Positions 19,656 through 52,595 of a stretch of DNA of 64,000 nucleotides are shown piece after piece. This DNA is from Closterium sp. NIES-65 (taxonomy: Eukaryota > Streptophyta > Zygnematophyceae > Desmidiales > Closteriaceae). The stretch is from positions 2,232,001-2,296,000 of the forward strand of contig CANXME010002096.1 in NCBI GenBank assembly GCA_948144175.1, in the 5' to 3' direction. The notes under the pieces were generated by a model. It did no database searches. It saw only the letters and a list, made by a program, of their open reading frames with translations, and was not told where the DNA came from. Position 1 is the first letter of the stretch, and the number at the start of each line of letters is the position of its first letter. The position numbers and the translations under genes are program-made.

Positions 19656-20543
19656 CAGCTGGGCTATTGCTGCTGGGATGACTTCAATAACCGCTGGTGG
19701 ATTCGCGAAGGCTGTTGCTGTGAGGAAGGCTGTAGCAGGGGTATTGGGGGATTGCTGGCTGGATGGTGGGCGGAGAGGGACGCGGGAAGGGGAATGGGGA
19801 CGGGGAAGGGGAGCGGAAAAAGGTGGGAGGGATGCAGAGCGTTGACAGAGGGGATAAGGCGTGGAGGGAATGACTAGAGACGAATATAGCTACCCGTACC
19901 GTATGGTACCTTTTCACAAGCCCACAACTTGGCACCTTTCTTCATATCCTACCTTGATGGCACAGGAATTTTTTTATCGCGGACGGTTTTTAACGAGCAG
20001 CAGGCGGAGACGCAGTGCGTACGAACTCGCGATGCCAAGCGCAAATAACGCCAATGCAGCATAGAGAGAGTACGGCAGGCTATCTTATAACGCGAACGGT
20101 CTATAACGAGGACCAGGCGGGGACGCAGTGCATGCGATCTTGCGAGGCCGAACGGCAGTATCTCCACTGCAGCGTAAACGCAGTAATGAGAGGCTAATAC
20201 CGCGGATGAGTTTAACGAGCAGGAGCCATAGTCCCGCAGAACACGTGCATAGGCTCATAACTCCAGTTCAGGAGAAGGCAGTTATGACAGCCTGGCTTAT
20301 AATGCGGAAAGCTTTTTCGAGCAGTAATGTAGGCTGCCTTAGTAAGAATTGTACATTACAGTATATATATTTGTACCTCCTACTGTTAATGCCGATTGGA
20401 AATACATTTTACTAAAAAAAAAACATCAGTTACATTTACATGCTGCACCTCTACTAGTCATCCAGGTGCTTGGTCAGTCAAGAGGCATGCGCACCATGGC
20501 ATGTGCGCCATCATGTGAGCACATGTTACATCAGTTAGTACTA
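19656..20543. other. Intergenic region between the ABCC 3' end and the MOC1 5' end
   Basis: About 890 bases. No gene recognised. It should hold the MOC1 promoter/5' UTR and the ABCC 3' UTR. On the minus strand TGTAA words (about 20520-20530 and 20428-20442), just after the ABCC stop, are candidate poly(A) signals. Between 20060 and 20260 related blocks (TATAACGCGAACGG, GGACGCAGTGCATGCG) repeat loosely. Confidence 0.4.
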
Positions 20544-41508
<20,965 letters not shown>

Positions 41509-43049
41509 GAGCACGGCTTGCACTGTCGCCCACTGCTGCTGCCACGCCGGGAGGAAGGGCTCGAGGGCTGGCGTGATGTAGGGCGAGAGGTGCGCCCAGA
41601 CGAAGGCGCAGAGCTTGAGGAAAAGAGTCCCTGGAGGAATGGGGGGAATGGGATGAGGAGAAAAAGGGGAAGGGGACCGGGAGGGCAGGTGGGATTAAGG
41701 AGAGTGGTGAGGGGAGGGAGGCAGGGGCCACGAGGAGGAGGAGGAGGTGTGTGTCGGCCATGTGTGTATGTAGGGGATGGGGAAGGGGAAGAAGAAAAAG
41801 AGGAGGGGAGCACAGATAGGGGGGAGCGGAGAACGGATAGGGAAGACGGATAGAGGGAGGGAAAGACAGATATGGGGGAGGGATAGACGGATAGGGAGGA
41901 GGATAGACGGATAGGGGGGAGGGGAAGACGGATAGGGGGGAGCGAAGACAGATAGGGGGAACGGAATACGGTTAAGGGGAAGCGAAGACGGATAAGGGGG
42001 AGGTGAAGACGAAAAGAGGGGAGATAAGACGGATAGAGGGTAGGGAAGACAACAGCAAGGGTGGAATCAGGGGGAAATAAAAGGTCGGCTGAGGGTGGGG
42101 AGGAGGGGCTAGTTATAGGCTAAACGGGTGGAAATAGACAACAGCAAAGGTGAAGCTTGAAGAAAGTGTCGCAGAGAGGTGTTTGAAGGAAGGGGTAAGC
42201 TGAGACGAGTGTAGTTTTTCAAGTATCAGTTGGTCAAGAGTGGCTCGAAGAAGCTCCTCCGTTGGTCAGTCCGTCGAGATTGACATGGACTGAAGGAAAT
42301 GACGGAAGTCGTGACGGCCACGTGTTTCGCCGATGTGCTGCCAGATAATTCACTGGTTGGCATTCATTATGACTAACTAATCAACTAAAGAGTACTGCGT
42401 TATGAGGCAGGCGATCGCTAACCGTAAGGAGAAAGCGGTAACTTCGCGAGCAAAAAATAAGGTCGTCGCGACGAGGCTTACGCACATGCCACGTGCCAGC
42501 TGAAATCTTCAGGCTTCAGGTCCACAGAGCTGCTGAAATGCCACGTGGGAGACTGCAAGACCCCAGTCGCAGACCCATTTCTGTTCACAATCCACGTGCC
42601 AAACGCCGCGTCTCTGTAACCAACCATGACTAGGAATAGTCTTCCGAGCCGCGTTCGCTGATAGTGTATCCTACAAGAATGTTGGTACGGACAGACTGAC
42701 GTAAGTCACTAATACGGACTAATGCTGGCCTCTCTGGAATCTGATCTGATGCTGCGGCCTGAATACCACTACGAGCGCCGGTGGTCTCGACGAGCGACGT
42801 TCTAATGTGGTTCCACGCCTCGCACAGACCATGCCTGCTCGTATTCTCGATACGCGAGGTCCATGGAACACAAATCACCTCTGATGAAGGAAACCAAAAC
42901 CGAGGGATTTGTTCACTGATGATCCTGAGGTGTGCCAATAGACATCTCCGTTTACAGAACGATTACCTTACAAAACGAACAGCATTCATGTCTTTAGATG
43001 CACACTAAGACGGTAATGGGCAAAATCTATAGAAAAAGTTGGACCCATT
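41509..43049. other. Region upstream of the ABCC gene
   Basis: The ABCC frame stays open to about 41635, where CCTCCAG could be an acceptor, so a further 5' exon may exist here. At about 41715-41762 there is an echo of the N-terminal coding sequence (MADTHLLLLLVAPASL on the minus strand). From about 41810 to 42060 a GGATAGGGGGGAGGGGAAGAC-like unit repeats about ten times. The rest (42070-43049) shows no gene and presumably contains the promoter. Confidence 0.55.
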
Positions 43050-43549
43050 TGTCAGAACATATTTATATGTTGTTAGTTCTACTAGGCTACAATGAGGTGC
43101 TCATTATAGGGTACAACCCCAATTAGGGTTTCATACTTGTATCTCCTTGTTCCTAGTCCAACCTCATTCTTGCATTATTAACTCTCAAAATGGTTCCAGA
43201 GCAGGTTAACGGTTGGTTCTTTTTACGGCCCACCTAGCGTTCCGCTTGTCCCTGCCCGAAGCGCCCTTGCGCTGCCCTGCCCTGCCCGAACAGGGTCGCG
43301 CTGCCCTGCTGCCACGCACGCTGCCTCCCCTAGCGCGCTGCCTGCTACACGCGCGCCTTCTGCCCGCACGCACGCTGCCTGTCGCCCGCGCACTGCCTGC
43401 CTGCTAGCGCCACCTGCCCGCGAGCGCTGCATGCCTGAAAGCGCTGCCTGCCCGCTAGCGCTGCCTGCCAGCGCCCCTACCCTCGCGAGGCCCCCGCCTG
43501 CGCGCACGCTGCCTGCCCGCGAGCGTCCCTACCCGCACGCGCTGCTGCT
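43050..43549 (+). mobile_element. Copia element B, left part (5' LTR and leader)
   Basis: Outermost, oldest element of the stack. The 5' LTR is 43050-43187 (138 bp, TG...CA), followed after three bases by a primer-binding-like TGGTTCCAGAGCAGG at 43191. The leader is GCC/TGC-rich. It is interrupted by element C at 43550 and continues at 52596, where the duplicated CTGCT target site is found. Confidence 0.75.
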
Positions 43550-43751
43550 TGTCGGAAAATATAAGTTAATATTTTCTATATGTAACTGCCTGTAGGATTG
43601 GTTACTGTAGTTATAGCGTTTTCCTATTTGGTGGTGCACCTTTCTTGTTTGTTCTTTCCTATTTGTACCCTCGCTCAATATTGAATCTCCCTCTTTTTGG
43701 CCTTCTCTCTCGACTCTCGTTCCTAACTCTCGCCATACCTAGGGTTCGTAC
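43550..43751 (+). mobile_element. Element C, first part of its 5' LTR
   Basis: The first 202 bp of a 229-bp LTR (starting TGTCGGAAAATATAAG). It is split by element A; the remaining 27 bp are at 51298-51324. The matching 3' LTR is 52367-52595. The target-site duplication of C is CTGCT (43545-43549 and 52596-52600). Confidence 0.9.
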
Positions 43752-46700
43752 TGAGAAGAAACGAGAATGAATGAACTATGAATGAATTGGGTACAAGTAC
43801 TAACCCTAATTGGGTTGTACCCCTTATGGGCTACCCCACTATAGCCTACACAATATGCATGAGCTATAATGTTCTGACACACCCCCATAGGCAAAGTGGG
43901 GGAGAACAAGGGGTCACAAGACCAGTCAAGCAAAGCAAAGCAAAGCAAGCTCAGGGTGGATCACAAAGTCACCACACATTCCGAGCACAAGTTCAAGGCC
44001 ACAAGGCCAGTTCACATGCAGGAGTACATAAATATAAAGTAGGCAAGACAAGCAAGAGCAGGTATATATATATGTAACAATACAAGCAAGGTCAAGAGGT
44101 GAGCAAGTGAGGCAAGGAAGGCACAAGGCCCAGCTGAGTACGAAAGCGCTGATGGTCACAAGGCGCAAGCGCCTTGGTGAAGATATCAGCAGTGTTGGCC
44201 TCAGAGGCCACGTACGCAAGACGCAGCTGACCACGCTGCTGCAGCTCACGGGCAAGAAAGTAGCGGAGAGCAAGAAAGTAGCGGAGGCTTCGTTCTGTGC
44301 TCCAGTCGCTGCTCCCGACACAAGGCCAGCATGGCCTTGTTGTCTACGTACAGCACTGGAGGAGAACGAGGCGGCTCTCCGAGGTCAGTCAGCAGGTAGG
44401 TGAGCCAGCGAAGCTCCTGTGCAGCCATGGCTCCTGCGTAGATCTCAGCCTCACAACTGGAGCCGAGAACAGAAGACGAGCGAGTAGCCCGCCACGAGAC
44501 AGAGCCGGAACCAAGGCAGAAGGTGTAACCCTGTGACGACCGCTGTGTAGCCTGGTCGTCAGCCCAAGAAGCGTCTGCGTGCCTAATGAGGACCACTGGA
44601 CTTTGCCCTCCAAGCACAAGCCCCATGCCCGACGTACTGCACAAGTAGCGCAACACCCTCTTCGCTGCAGCCATGTGCTCCGGTCTGTGTTTCCCAGGGG
44701 CAACATAGCGTGCAAGAATGCTAAGAGGGTATGCAAGGTCAGGTCGTGTGCAGGTCATCAGGTATATGAGGCAGCCAACAAGCTCTGGATACGGGCCACT
44801 CGACTCTACGGACTCATCCGAAGGCAGAGCTGAGAGCGAGTGGCGAGTAGGCAGAGGAGTGGCCTGAGGCGAGGAGTACGTGAAACCAAAGCGTTGAAGG
44901 ACCTGCTGCACCATGTGTGACTGAGTCACGGTAATGGTGCGGCGTGCTCTATCCCAGGTGATCTGCAAGCCAAGGTAGATGCGCAGTTCACCCAGGTCAG
45001 TGCACGTGTGTCTCTTCTGCAGCTCGGACTTCACGTGGGCGAGTCCAGCAGTGTCAGCTGTGGCAAAGACCAAGTCGTCGACGTATACGAGGATGTAGAA
45101 CGGCAGCAAAGAAGTGTCGCTGCGCAGAAACAGCGACGGGTCGGCAGTAGAGGGAGCAAAGCCAAGAGCCGCAAGTGTAGTCCTCAGTGTGTCGTGCCAC
45201 TCTCGCGGTGTCTGACGGAGACCGTAGACTAGCCGCCGGAGGCTCCACTGGGTGCCAGGAGGAAAAGACCCAGTGAAGCCAGGTGGGCGATGCAGCCAGA
45301 TCTCCTCGTGCAGGCTGCCCTGCAAGAAAGCAGTGCTGAACTCAAGAGAGTGTAGCTCGTAGTCACGGTGAGTAGCTATGTGCAGCAGTACCCGAAGAGT
45401 GGTCATCTTCGGGGTGGGAGAGAAGGTCTGAAAGTAGTCAACTCCCTGCCGCTGAGTGAAGCCACGAGCCACGTGACGCGCCTTGAAGACAGGCGGAGAA
45501 CCCGGCGGTCGCTTCACCCTGAAAATCCACATGCCACTGACGATGTTCGCCCCAGGAGGGGGAACACCGTCAACGTAGGTGCCTGTGGACTTCCAGGAAG
45601 CCATCTCTGCGTCCATAGCTGCCTGCCACTGAGAGGAGTAGGGACCCTCTATCGCCTCCGCGTAAGAGCGCGGAGTCGGGATGTCAAGTGAATCCGGGTC
45701 TCCCTCAGGGGTAAGCAGTACGGACACGAGATGAGGTGAAGCAGCGGCCAAGCACTGGAACTCCTCCTGCCTGTCCTCAAGGACGTCCGTGCCAAGGGCA
45801 CACTCACCCCCGACGGACGGAGGACAGACAGACTCAGACTCAGCAACAAGACTGGCGGCGTAGTCTAGGCGACAGCGAGCAGCAAAGTCGACGAGCTCAG
45901 CAACTAGGGCAGACGCAGCGGTGGACTCAAAAGAAGGGTCAGTGACAACAGTAGCAAGGAGACGCGTCAGGGTAGGACTGGCAGCACGAAGAGAGTCCGA
46001 CTCCGAGTCGGCAAGAGCAGGAAGAGAAGACTCAGGAGGAGAAGGCAAAGGGGCACGTAGAGGAGCAGTGGACGGACACAGAGACATCTGGTGCGTGCCA
46101 GCGATAGGAGGAGTACGCTGGCGCAAACCGCGACCACTAGTGCAAGCAGCACGGACAGGCGACGCAGGGCGAGACGCAGGCTCACGACGCTCAGCAAGAC
46201 CTCCAGTAGGACCAGTGTAGGGAGACGGAGCAGGCAGTGGGGAGGACGGATGTAACTGTAACTGCGACGGGACAGGCTGTGGACACTCTAAGGGAGGAGG
46301 AGGACCAGTAGAAGACGGGAGACCAAGAACCTGCTGAAGGAGCGGAACGAAGTACGGTCGAGGCCGCGCGGCGACTCCAGACACAGCAGGGACAGCACCA
46401 GCACCCCCAGTGGCAGCACCAGCACCAGTAGCAGCTCCAGCTCCAGTACCTCCAGCAGCACCAGTAGTACCCCCAGCAGGACCGCCTCCAGGACCGACAG
46501 TAGTAGCCTCCGCGCCAACACCCGCAGCAACTCCAGCTCCAGAAGTAGCCGCAGGTCCAGCAGCTCTTGTACTCCCAGTACGAGCACCTCCGGGACCCGT
46601 GGCACCAGCTCCCTCAGCAGCAACAGAATCTCCAGTACCCGCAGCACCTCCAGCTCCAGCAGCTCGCCTCCAGCGCTGGGCAAACCACTCACGCAGCTCC

Positions 46701-49700
46701 TGTGGAGAGAGTGGCTCCCGGTGAGAAGAAGCACCCGAAGAACCGCCAGGCACAGCACTAGCAGGCCCAACTCCCTCAGGCTCCGCACCCCCAGGCTCAG
46801 CACCTCCAGGCGTAGCACCCCCAGGCTCAGCACCCCCAGGCTCAGCACCCCCAGGCTCATTACCTCCAAGCGTAGCACCCCCAGGCTCAGCACCCCCAGA
46901 CTCAGCACCCCCAGGCTCAGCACCCCCAGGCCTAGCACCCACACACTCAGTACCCCCAGAGTCAGCACCCCCAGGCTCAGCACCCTCAGCAGCACCAGAG
47001 TCACCAGCGACCTCGACAGGCTCAAGAGCGTCTACCTGGGACACACCTGAAGGGGCAGGACCCTGAGGGGGGGGGGGGTCTACCGGGGGGGGACCTGGCA
47101 CAAGGAAGAGCGGTGGCGGGGGGAGGGACGGAGTGCGGAAGGGGAAGAGATGGTAGTAGGGGACCGACTCGTCGAACGTGACGTCCTGGGAGGACAGAAC
47201 ACGGCGAGAGGTGGGGTGGTAGAACTGCCACCCTGGCGCGTCAAAGGGGAAACCCAGGAAGACGCAAGGAGCAGCACGAGGGGACGGCTTGTCCGCAGAC
47301 AAGTCGCGGACAAACGCCCAAGATCCCCAGACACGGAACGCAGACGCATCGCCAACCTTCCCCGTCCACAGCAAAGCTGGGGAGGTCTCCGGCATGGAGA
47401 CCCTGGGCTGAAGGTTGATCTGATGCGCCACGTACCGAACCGCAAACGACCACAGAAAATGGGGGGCAGCCGCATGCATCATGGACGTACGGGCGACGTC
47501 CATGACCATGCCAATGCGGCGCTCAGCAATCCCATTTTGCTGTGGAGAGGCCGGAAGCGTGAAGGTCTAGCGGATGCCTCGTGCACGAGAGTAGGCTCGC
47601 AGAAGGCCAGAGGAGAACTCTCCGCCTCGGTCAGAGTGCAGACGCAGAACAGGAAAGTCCGAGCCGAAGCTCCGCCTGAGCTGGAGACGAGCTGCGCGGA
47701 TCCAGTCGATCAACACCTCAGTGACCTCACCCTTGCTGCGCAAGGGGAAGACTGTGGTGTAACGCGAGTAGTCATCAACCACCAGTAGGAAGTAGCGCTC
47801 GTTACCCTGTCCACGGACACGGGCTGGGCCCCACACGTCCATGTGAAGCGTCTGCAACGGGGCCTCTGTCGGAGGAAACTAAGAGGAGTGAGGGGTAGCC
47901 CGCTGCCGCCCCTCGACATAGGGGACGCAGGTAGGGCCAGGCCCTGGAGGAAGGGGAGGGAGGGACCGGGGAAGACCAGAGACAAGGACATGGGAGGCCA
48001 TGCTTCGGAGACGAAGAAGGGAGTGGTGACCAAGGCGGTGGTGCCAGAGGAGAGTCTCGTGAGACAGGAGTCGACACGAGCAGGGGGCAGACTCAGGACC
48101 AGACCTGGACGCTGCAGCTAACACCTGACCCGACGCAGCTACCTGACCAGACGCAGGGACTGGAGGAGACGCAGTGGTCAGTGTGTACAGGCTCGACCCC
48201 GGCCGACGTGTAAACGTGGCCAGGTGTCGGCCTGTCCGAGCGTCCGTGCAGTGGGTCACCCGCTGACTCGCAGGAGTGAACTGGTCAACCCCTACATCCT
48301 GTAGGTCAGCACCACTCACCAAGTTCGTAGAGAACGAGGGGAGGTAAAGACCAGACAGGGTGCCAGAGGGGGCCGCCAGACAAGGGAGGACAGTAGAGAA
48401 GTGAGCAAGGACATGACCCCCAGAGGGGTCTGCCAGGGAGACTACAACTGGCCGACCAAGCGGCGTGAGTGTGGTGCGGTCTCGAAAGAAGGAGCGAGAA
48501 GCCCCCGAGTCAAGTGTGAAGGTGTGGGAGGCCGAAGCTGGCGCAGTACCTGAGAGCGCAGACTCACCAGTACCGGAGGAAGCAGACGCACTAGCACCTA
48601 GAGCAGCAGCCTCGCTAGCACCAAGAGCAGCAGCCTCACCAGCACCTAGAGCAGCAGTTGCAATGCCCGGGTCGGGCGGGAAACACCGGTAACAGTCACC
48701 CTCCTCAGTAATAGACACAGTATACATAGTAGCAAAAATAGCATCAAAGTCAAGGTCAAAGATAGCTACCCCTGCCCTAGACAGCTCGCCCCAGCGAGGG
48801 ATCTTAGTGGCCTCAGGGAACTGGTGACGCCAAGCGTCCGTCAGGCGGCCAAAGCAGCGCTGGGTGGGGTGCGCACCCCCACACTGCTCACCCGCACGGT
48901 CGCCGGTGCGCAGGACGTAGGTGCACGGACCAGTACCCCCACCCCGCTGGCGTGTAGAGTACCACTCACGGAGCTGCTGAGGGAATAGGGTCTCCCGACT
49001 GCGCTCCTGCTGCTGGCGCTGACCACCACCGGAGCCACTCCTCTGGGAAGAGCCACGATCTCCTCCTCCTACTCCTCCTCCGCCACCGCCTCCTCCACCT
49101 CCGCCACCTCCACCACCTCCGCTCCCACCGCCACCGCCGCCGCCGCCGCCTCCGCCTCCACTGTCGCCGCCGACACCTCCATCCCCGCCACCACTCCCAC
49201 CACCACCCCCACCCCCTCCACTGCCTCCACCGCCGCCTCCACCGCCCCCGCTAGCTCCTCCAGCGCCCCTGCCCCCCTTGCCCTTGCCAGAGCGACGCTT
49301 CCCACTAGGGGTAGGCGCAGCATCGACCGACTCCAGACCAACGAGGTCGGCCGCAGCAGAAGAGGCAACACAGGGCAAGAGAGGGGAGGGGGAACACCCC
49401 TCAAAGATGGGGGTGCGCGGGTCACCACGAGAGGCCCCTACAGCGACTATGCTCTTCTCCGCTGCTAGGAGGGCCTTCTCGAGGAGGTCAACAGTGAGAG
49501 TGGTGGGACAGACTGAGAGAAAGTGGTCCCTGACTACGCGAAGGGAGTCAGGGAGGCGGGTGACTATGTAGTAGAGAGTGATGTACATGGGGGGGGGGTT
49601 CTTGGCGCAGAAGTCAGCAGGAAGCGCAGCGCGGTAGCGAGTGTCACTAGTGCGGAGGTGCGTAATGAGGTCAGCGACTGTGGGAAAGGCAGCAAGGTCA

Positions 49701-51292
49701 GGGAAGAGGTACGGTAGCATGAGGCGGCTCAGTGCAGCAGTGGCAGGGGAGGAGTAGCGTGCAACTACAGCGTCGTACAAGGTCTGAGCACTCTTCTACT
49801 GGCTAAAGTGCGCACGCTCAGAGGTAGGAAGATGGCGACGCATAGCAAGACGTGCAGCAGCATCGCGCGTGGCCCACTGTGAGCGGACACTGGCGTCAGC
49901 ATCAGCAGCAGAGCAGGAGAGGCACCAGAGGTGAGGTCAAAGAGAGAGAGACCGTCCACCCTATTGCACTGTAAGAAAAGCTGCAGGTCATCTATCCAGA
50001 CGTCAAAGTCAATGGCCCGACCCTCAGCGTCAAAAGCGAGGACACTAGGGGTAGCCATGATAGCAGTAGACTAGCAGCGCGAACAGTAGGGTGAGGGCAG
50101 TGCAGTGATAGAGGCGCTGCTCTTACCAGACAGGGCGGCTCGGGCGGCTCGGCTGCAGGGCGACTCGGCGGCTCGGCAGCTGGGCGGTAGGCGGCTCGGC
50201 AGCTGGGCGGCTCGGCGGCTCGGCTGCTCGGCGGCTCGGCGGCTCCGCTGCTGGGCGGCTCGGTGGCTCGGCTGCAGGGCGGTTCGGCGGCTCGGCTACT
50301 GGGCGTCTCGGCGGCTCGTCGGCTCGGTTGCTGGGCGGCGCAGCGGCTCGGCTACTGGGCGGCTCGGTGGCTGGGCGGCTCGGCGGCTCTGCTGCTGGGC
50401 GGCTCTGCGGGGCCGCAAAGGAGGCGTCGGAAGGGTCGTTGAGAGGGCGGCGTCCGGGGCCGCTGAGAGGAGGCGGTTGGGCCGCCGAGAGGAGGCGGCG
50501 GGGGCGCGGAGAGGAGGCGGCGGGGCCGTGGAGAGGAGGCGGCGGGGCCGCCGAGAGGAGGCGGCGGGGCCGCTTAAAGGAGGCGGCGGGGCCGTTTAAA
50601 GGAGGCGGCGGGGCCGCTGAAAGGGCGGCGACGAGGCCGCTGCAGGGGTAGTGGCGGGGCCGCTGAAAGGAGATGGCGGGGCCGCTGAAAGGAGACGGCG
50701 GGGCCGCTGAATGGAGACGGCGGGGCCGCTGAGAAGGGCGGCGACGGGCCGCTGAAGAGGGCGGCGACAGAGCCGCAGGGAGGGCGGCGTCAGGGCCGTG
50801 CAAGGGCGGCGACGGGGCCGCTGGTGAAAGGGCGGCGAGGGGCCGCAGGGGGAGAGGGTCGACGGGCCGCGAAGGGCGGCGGATCGGGGCCGCAAGAGCG
50901 GCGGATCGGGGCTGCAAGAGGCCGCTAGGGGGCCGTGAGGGCGGCTTGGGCGGCGCGACGCGGCCGTTAGGGCGACGCGACACGACCGCCAGGGCATCGC
51001 GAGGAGGCCGCTAGGGGCCGCTAAGGGCGACGCGACGGGGCCGTGAGGGGCCTAGTGAGGGCGCGACAGTAAGGAAGGCATGGAGCGCGCTCCGGGCAGG
51101 GAAAAAAAATTTCGTAGTGGTGGGCCCTAGGAATCGTTCCCGTTAGGGAACCTGCTCGATACCATGAGAAGAAACGAGAATGAATGAACTATGAATGAAT
51201 TGGGTACAAGTTCTAACCCTAATTGGGTTGTACCCCTTATAGGCTACCCCACTATAGCCTACACAATATGCATGAGCTATAATGTTCTTACA
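43752..51292 (-). mobile_element. Copia element A, full length with both LTRs
   Basis: A 7.5-kb Ty1/copia element on the minus strand, inserted in the 5' LTR of element C. LTRs 43752-43879 and 51165-51292 are both 128 bp (TG...CA) and differ at only a few positions, so it is young. The primer-binding site (TGGTATCGAGCAGG on the gene strand) is next to the right LTR; the polypurine tract (CTATGGGGGTG) is next to the left one. The target site is CCTAC/CGTAC. A Pro/Ala-rich leader of about 1.1 kb precedes gag (about 50058 down). Then come a Gly-rich gag end, a protease with DSGAS, integrase, a long Glu-Pro-Gly/Ala-rich linker, reverse transcriptase with YVDD, and RNase H, down to about 44250. 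It is lightly broken, with about two or three breaks. Confidence 0.92.
50059..51150 (-). repeat. Low-complexity leader of element A
   Basis: Between primer-binding site and gag lies about 1.1 kb of CGGCGGCTCGGC/GGGGCCGCTGAAAGGAGGCGG repeats, readable on the minus strand as PAAEPPSRPAAEPPS/PPPLHGPAAS-like repeats. Such a long repetitive leader is unusual in copia elements. I see no conserved protein in it. Confidence 0.7.
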
Positions 51293-52595
51293 CCTACTAT
51301 CTTGCCTAAGATACTCTTTCAACATGGTATAAGAGCTAGTTTCCGATCAACGGGCCCACCGATTTTCGACCCTAGCATGGCGGCCCTCCCTCCCAATAAG
51401 TTTATGCTGCAATCGTGCCGCCACAATGACCGTCGCGTCGAAGTCTGCGACGGTCCTGATCGTCAGCGCGATCGACGGGGCGAAGGCGGTGCTCTGCTCG
51501 TCGCGCTGCCTCGTCGCCCCGTCGTTCGTGGCCACGCTGCCCCGTCGCAGCTTCGTCGCGCCTCCGTTACAGCCCTCTGTCCCGCTCGTCGTGTCCGAGC
51601 TACTGTCCCCGCCCACCCTCCCGCCGGTCTCGCTGCGACTGTCGCACCTGCTGCTGCCGTGCGCGCTCCTGCTGCGGGGGGGGGTCGTGGGCGTGGCGGG
51701 CAGCGGGGGAGGAAGTGTGACGGGGTGGCCACTGTGAGCCGCCAGCAGCACCTGCCGTCGCCCTTTAACGCTCCATACGCGACTGTCGCTGTGGGGGGGA
51801 GGGTGAGGGAGTGGCGGGAGTGCACTCGCAGGAACCAGCCGACGCCCTCCTCTCTTCTCTCTCTCCGTGCAGCGCCGGTCGCTGTGGGGGAGGGGGGGGA
51901 GTGTGAGGGGGTGGCGAGAGAGATTGTGCTGCATGTGCAGCTATCCGTCCTCTCTCACTCACTGCCGCGCGTGCTGCTGTGGGGGGAAGGGTGAGAGAGG
52001 GTGGCGGAAGTCAGCCAGGCATCTGCTACTGCCGCCCGCTGCTACCGTGGCACCTCCAGCTGTCGCCCCTGCCGCCGCCTGTCCTTGTTTTTGCTTCCTG
52101 CTGCTGGGGCCTGCAGATGCTGCCGTCGAGTCGCTGATGTCCTGCTGCACGTTTCAGCCACAGAGCCTGCTCCTCAGGCGACCTGCCGCCCCTACTTCTG
52201 CTACTGCTTCTGCCTTGGCCCAGGGTGTGCTACAGCTGGATCTGCCACCACTGCAGTGGTTGCCACTGCACTTGCTTGTTGCTGCGATTTCCGCTGCGCA
52301 ATCGTGATGTACCCCTTCAGAGGGCGCTAACTGCATACTCATCTCCTACAGCCAGTTATGGGGGCGTGTCGGAAAATATAAGTTAATATTTTCTATATGT
52401 AACTGCCTGTAAGATTGGTTACTGTAGTTATAGCGTTTTCCTATTTGGTGGTGCACCTTTCTTGTTTGTTCTTTCCTATTTGTACCCTCGCTCAATATTG
52501 AATCTCCCTCTTTTTGGCCTTCTCTCTCGACTCTCGTTCCTAACTCTCGCCATACCTAGGGTTCCTACTATCTTGCCTAAGATACTCTTTCAGCA
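51293..52595 (+). mobile_element. Element C, remainder: small non-autonomous LTR element
   Basis: After the A target copy (51293-51297), the 5' LTR of C ends at 51324. A primer-binding-like TGGTATAAGAGC (51325) follows, then about 1.04 kb of GC-rich internal sequence without any retroviral-type protein motif, a polypurine stretch (ATGGGGGCG) and the 3' LTR 52367-52595 (229 bp). With both ends present and no pol, it fits a TRIM/LARD-type element of about 1.5 kb. The two LTRs differ at about three positions. Confidence 0.88.
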
